In this document: in pieces, positions 61,750 to 64,000 of the stretch | Position numbering within the stretch: the stretch's first letter is position 1 | Layout: each line of letters begins with the position of its first letter | Source: Xestospongia muta | Taxonomy: Eukaryota > Porifera > Demospongiae > Haplosclerida > Petrosiidae | Direction of reading: 5' to 3' | Assembly: GCA_963693285.1 (NCBI GenBank) | Contig: OY848922.1 | Location: forward strand, 4,700,923 to 4,764,922 | Length of the DNA: 64,000 bases | Made by a program: the position numbers and the translations under genes | The notes under the pieces: generated by a model | What the model was told of the DNA's origin: nothing | Database searches by the model: none | Seen by the model: only the letters and a program-made list of their open reading frames with translations

Positions 61750-64000
61750 ATGCTTACTATTTTGTAACATGAATTTCATCACATTAGAATGGGTATCAGT
61801 TGAAAATGTTTCGTGTTTTTACATTTTTCTTGAAAATGCTTTTTATACAATATTTCATATTATAGTCAATGTGTTAGGAAATGTTCTGTTTTTTAGGTGG
61901 TAATGCATAATGCATTACTACATTACCATATCAAATTAATGTATCATACTGCCATACATATATACATTATACTATCAAAATCCTGCTCTATTTAATACTA
62001 TATAATGTACATACTTGATCAAGTAAAATAATGTGTTAGATCCATTTTTACCAAGAATGTTATTTTCATCATTAAGTAGAGGTTACATAACTCTGGCTTT
62101 ACAAAATATGTGATATAATTGAATGAAGATAGAAACAGGAGCTATGAAATGAGGATAGAGACAAAAGTTCTATTTCATTGCATCAGGTGAAATATTAGAA
62201 TATTAATTGAATATCATTTGAATTAGATCTTATAATTACACCATAAAAATGGGTCCAAGACATGAAAACATCAATATATCACAAATTCTATAAAATGTTA
62301 GTAATACTAAAACTATGATTGGCACATGTCTTTTTGAATCAGTTTTATCCACTTGTATAAGTCAATAAAATATAATGAAGATTGAAGAAAAGCTCCATAC
62401 AAACCAAACTATTAAGCAGTTGATATATATTTTTATATGCATAGAATAACAATATAATAGATGACAGTCCAGTAACTGTATGTAGGTAATGTCAGAATTT
62501 TACAATTTTTTTACTAAGTATACATATAATCGATTACATACACTCAGAAGGTCATCAAAAATGTGAGTTAATTCAATAATAAAGATGACAATAATATAAT
62601 ATTACATGTGGTATAATATTATAATTAATAAGTCACTTATGTATGAGGTTATTATTTTAACTTAGTAGTATATATAATAGTTTGTAACAGTTATTTTCAA
62701 ATTATATTATCCAAAAGGCACCAGCTAATTAGTTTTGTTATACTCTCATACTTCTACAATGTCAGTGTTAAGAAATATCACTTTAACAGCATCAATATAA
62801 TGGCAATAATGAATATACATATATGGTAAGCAGGATTTTATCATGCTATATCTTATGGTTGAAATATGTAATAATGTGTATTGTTTATTATTATGATACC
62901 ATTATGTTATATATATGTATGTCAAATTGTCATATATTTTTAGAGTATTAAAAATATATAAAAATGGTGTGGGAGTGGTGTATGCTTTCCAACTGTTGTG
63001 AACTGTTGTACATAAGATGTGATATAGTCTATTTACAATGACTTTCCCATAGGTAATTTTCCAACATCTTTGTGTTATTAACAATGTATAGTATATTGAT
63101 GTTTTTTTTACTATTGTTAATGCATTGGTTTTCTTTGGTAATTCATTTACTATAGCAAATTTGATGTAAAAACAATGTAATTGTAGATGAACTTCCATTA
63201 GTAACCCTCCAACATTCCAACAAATAAACATTTGTTTCTTTGTGTTGTAATATTAACAATATATTTACAATATTTATACAGCAATAATTGCCATGAAAAA
63301 TGATGTCTAAATCAGTCAATATAAAACCTCAGTGACATCAGCTAATAACTGAGAACATTTTTTGATGAAGCATATCAAATGGATCTGGAACTGGATTTAA
63401 TAACTACATAAAAGATTACAGAAAAGATTATAAATCAATTCAACAAGTAAGGAAATTGTTATAATATTTAACGTTATAATGTAACAAACACATTGTGAAA
63501 TACAAGATATATATAATATGCATAATGATAATTATTTTTTTAAACTACTATAGTACATTATACATATATATATGTATATATACATGATTGTACATTCATG
63601 AGACAATTAAAATTAAACAGCATGTTAACATTTTTAATTGACAACCGATGATAAATGGAATGCTCTGTATGCATGCATATATATATTATATTTTAAAAAT
63701 AAAAGTGTTCCTTTCCTAGCTAATTATGTATAGTAGTTTTTCGATTTTTTTCCAGGCACATGCACATGCAGTTAGTTCTATGATTGTTTTGAACAATATC
63801 ATATTTATTTGTCCACTTTTAAATTTTTATAAAACTAGTACTTTACATGTTGTAAGCAAATTTTGACAAGAACAAATGAAATTATATAATAATTGTATCA
63901 ATTAAGCGCTAAACAACTGGTACCAATAAATTTCATTACTTAACGTTAACCCGGTGGCAATACATACAAGTATATTCAACAATGCTCAAATTATTAAAGA
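61750..64000. other. AT-rich sequence without a supported gene
   Basis: Only short open frames (the longest 109 codons, minus strand 63,231-62,902) with no domain, plus TA-rich microsatellites at about 63,562-63,584 and 63,680. I see nothing else. Confidence 0.6.

Noticed and set aside
62902..63231. 109-codon minus-strand frame
   Set aside because: No recognised motif, AT-driven composition, no splice or promoter context; could be chance.
1..64000. CRISPR arrays, rRNA, tRNA genes, bacterial-type promoters or ribosome binding sites
   Set aside because: No regularly spaced direct repeats, no rRNA-like stretches and no convincing tRNA cloverleaf were seen; the window is eukaryotic.

Overview
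This is a window of AT-rich animal nuclear DNA. Genes are split by short GT-AG introns (47-82 bp where compact) or by kilobase introns packed with transposon remains. An ankyrin / Roco-like GTPase / Death-domain gene, a 50-bp intron inside a piggyBac transposase and a beta-helix family fragment near 61.5 kb all fit a demosponge of the Amphimedon type. That identification is inference from gene content, not proven.

The centrepiece is one minus-strand gene running from a start codon at 47,879 to a stop at 15,191. I traced 14 coding exons by splice sites and reading phase. They join into one open frame of about 1,105 residues: five or six ankyrin repeats, a P-loop GTPase domain with a long low-complexity insert, a COR-like and cysteine-containing middle region, and a C-terminal Death domain. 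The 5' ankyrin exons are separated by introns of up to about 10 kb filled with mobile DNA, while the GTPase-to-Death part is compact. One ankyrin exon was duplicated by a local 0.9-kb tandem duplication. At 104-1,961 lies a 5'-truncated tandem paralogue with the same exon phases but a stop codon inside its Death domain.

Mobile DNA dominates the rest. At 10,432-14,744 is a gypsy (Ty3) element with LTRs I read as identical and a 5-bp target duplication, but a frameshifted pol. At 42,703-45,200 is an apparently intact piggyBac element with matching terminal repeats, TTAA target sites and a complete 625-residue transposase. Decayed elements include CACTA/EnSpm-like sequence (6.2-10.3 kb), gypsy fragments (20.4-24.4, 30.3-31.5, 32.6-33.0 kb), a hAT element (24.5-25.9 kb), two broken piggyBacs (27-28.7 and 38.5-39.9 kb), a DDE_4 plus Mutator-like/YqaJ element (33.1-36.7 kb) and a pogo-like element (37.3-38.3 kb). 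A recurring element with GCGCTTA motifs carries a HIRAN-like domain in two of its copies.

From 47.95 to about 60 kb is a diverged tandem duplication of about 7.6 kb. It holds pieces of a plus-strand gene for a small single-pass membrane protein, each copy damaged differently. The last 4 kb is mostly non-coding AT-rich sequence with one beta-helix pseudogene fragment. I saw no rRNA, convincing tRNA, CRISPR array or prokaryotic feature.
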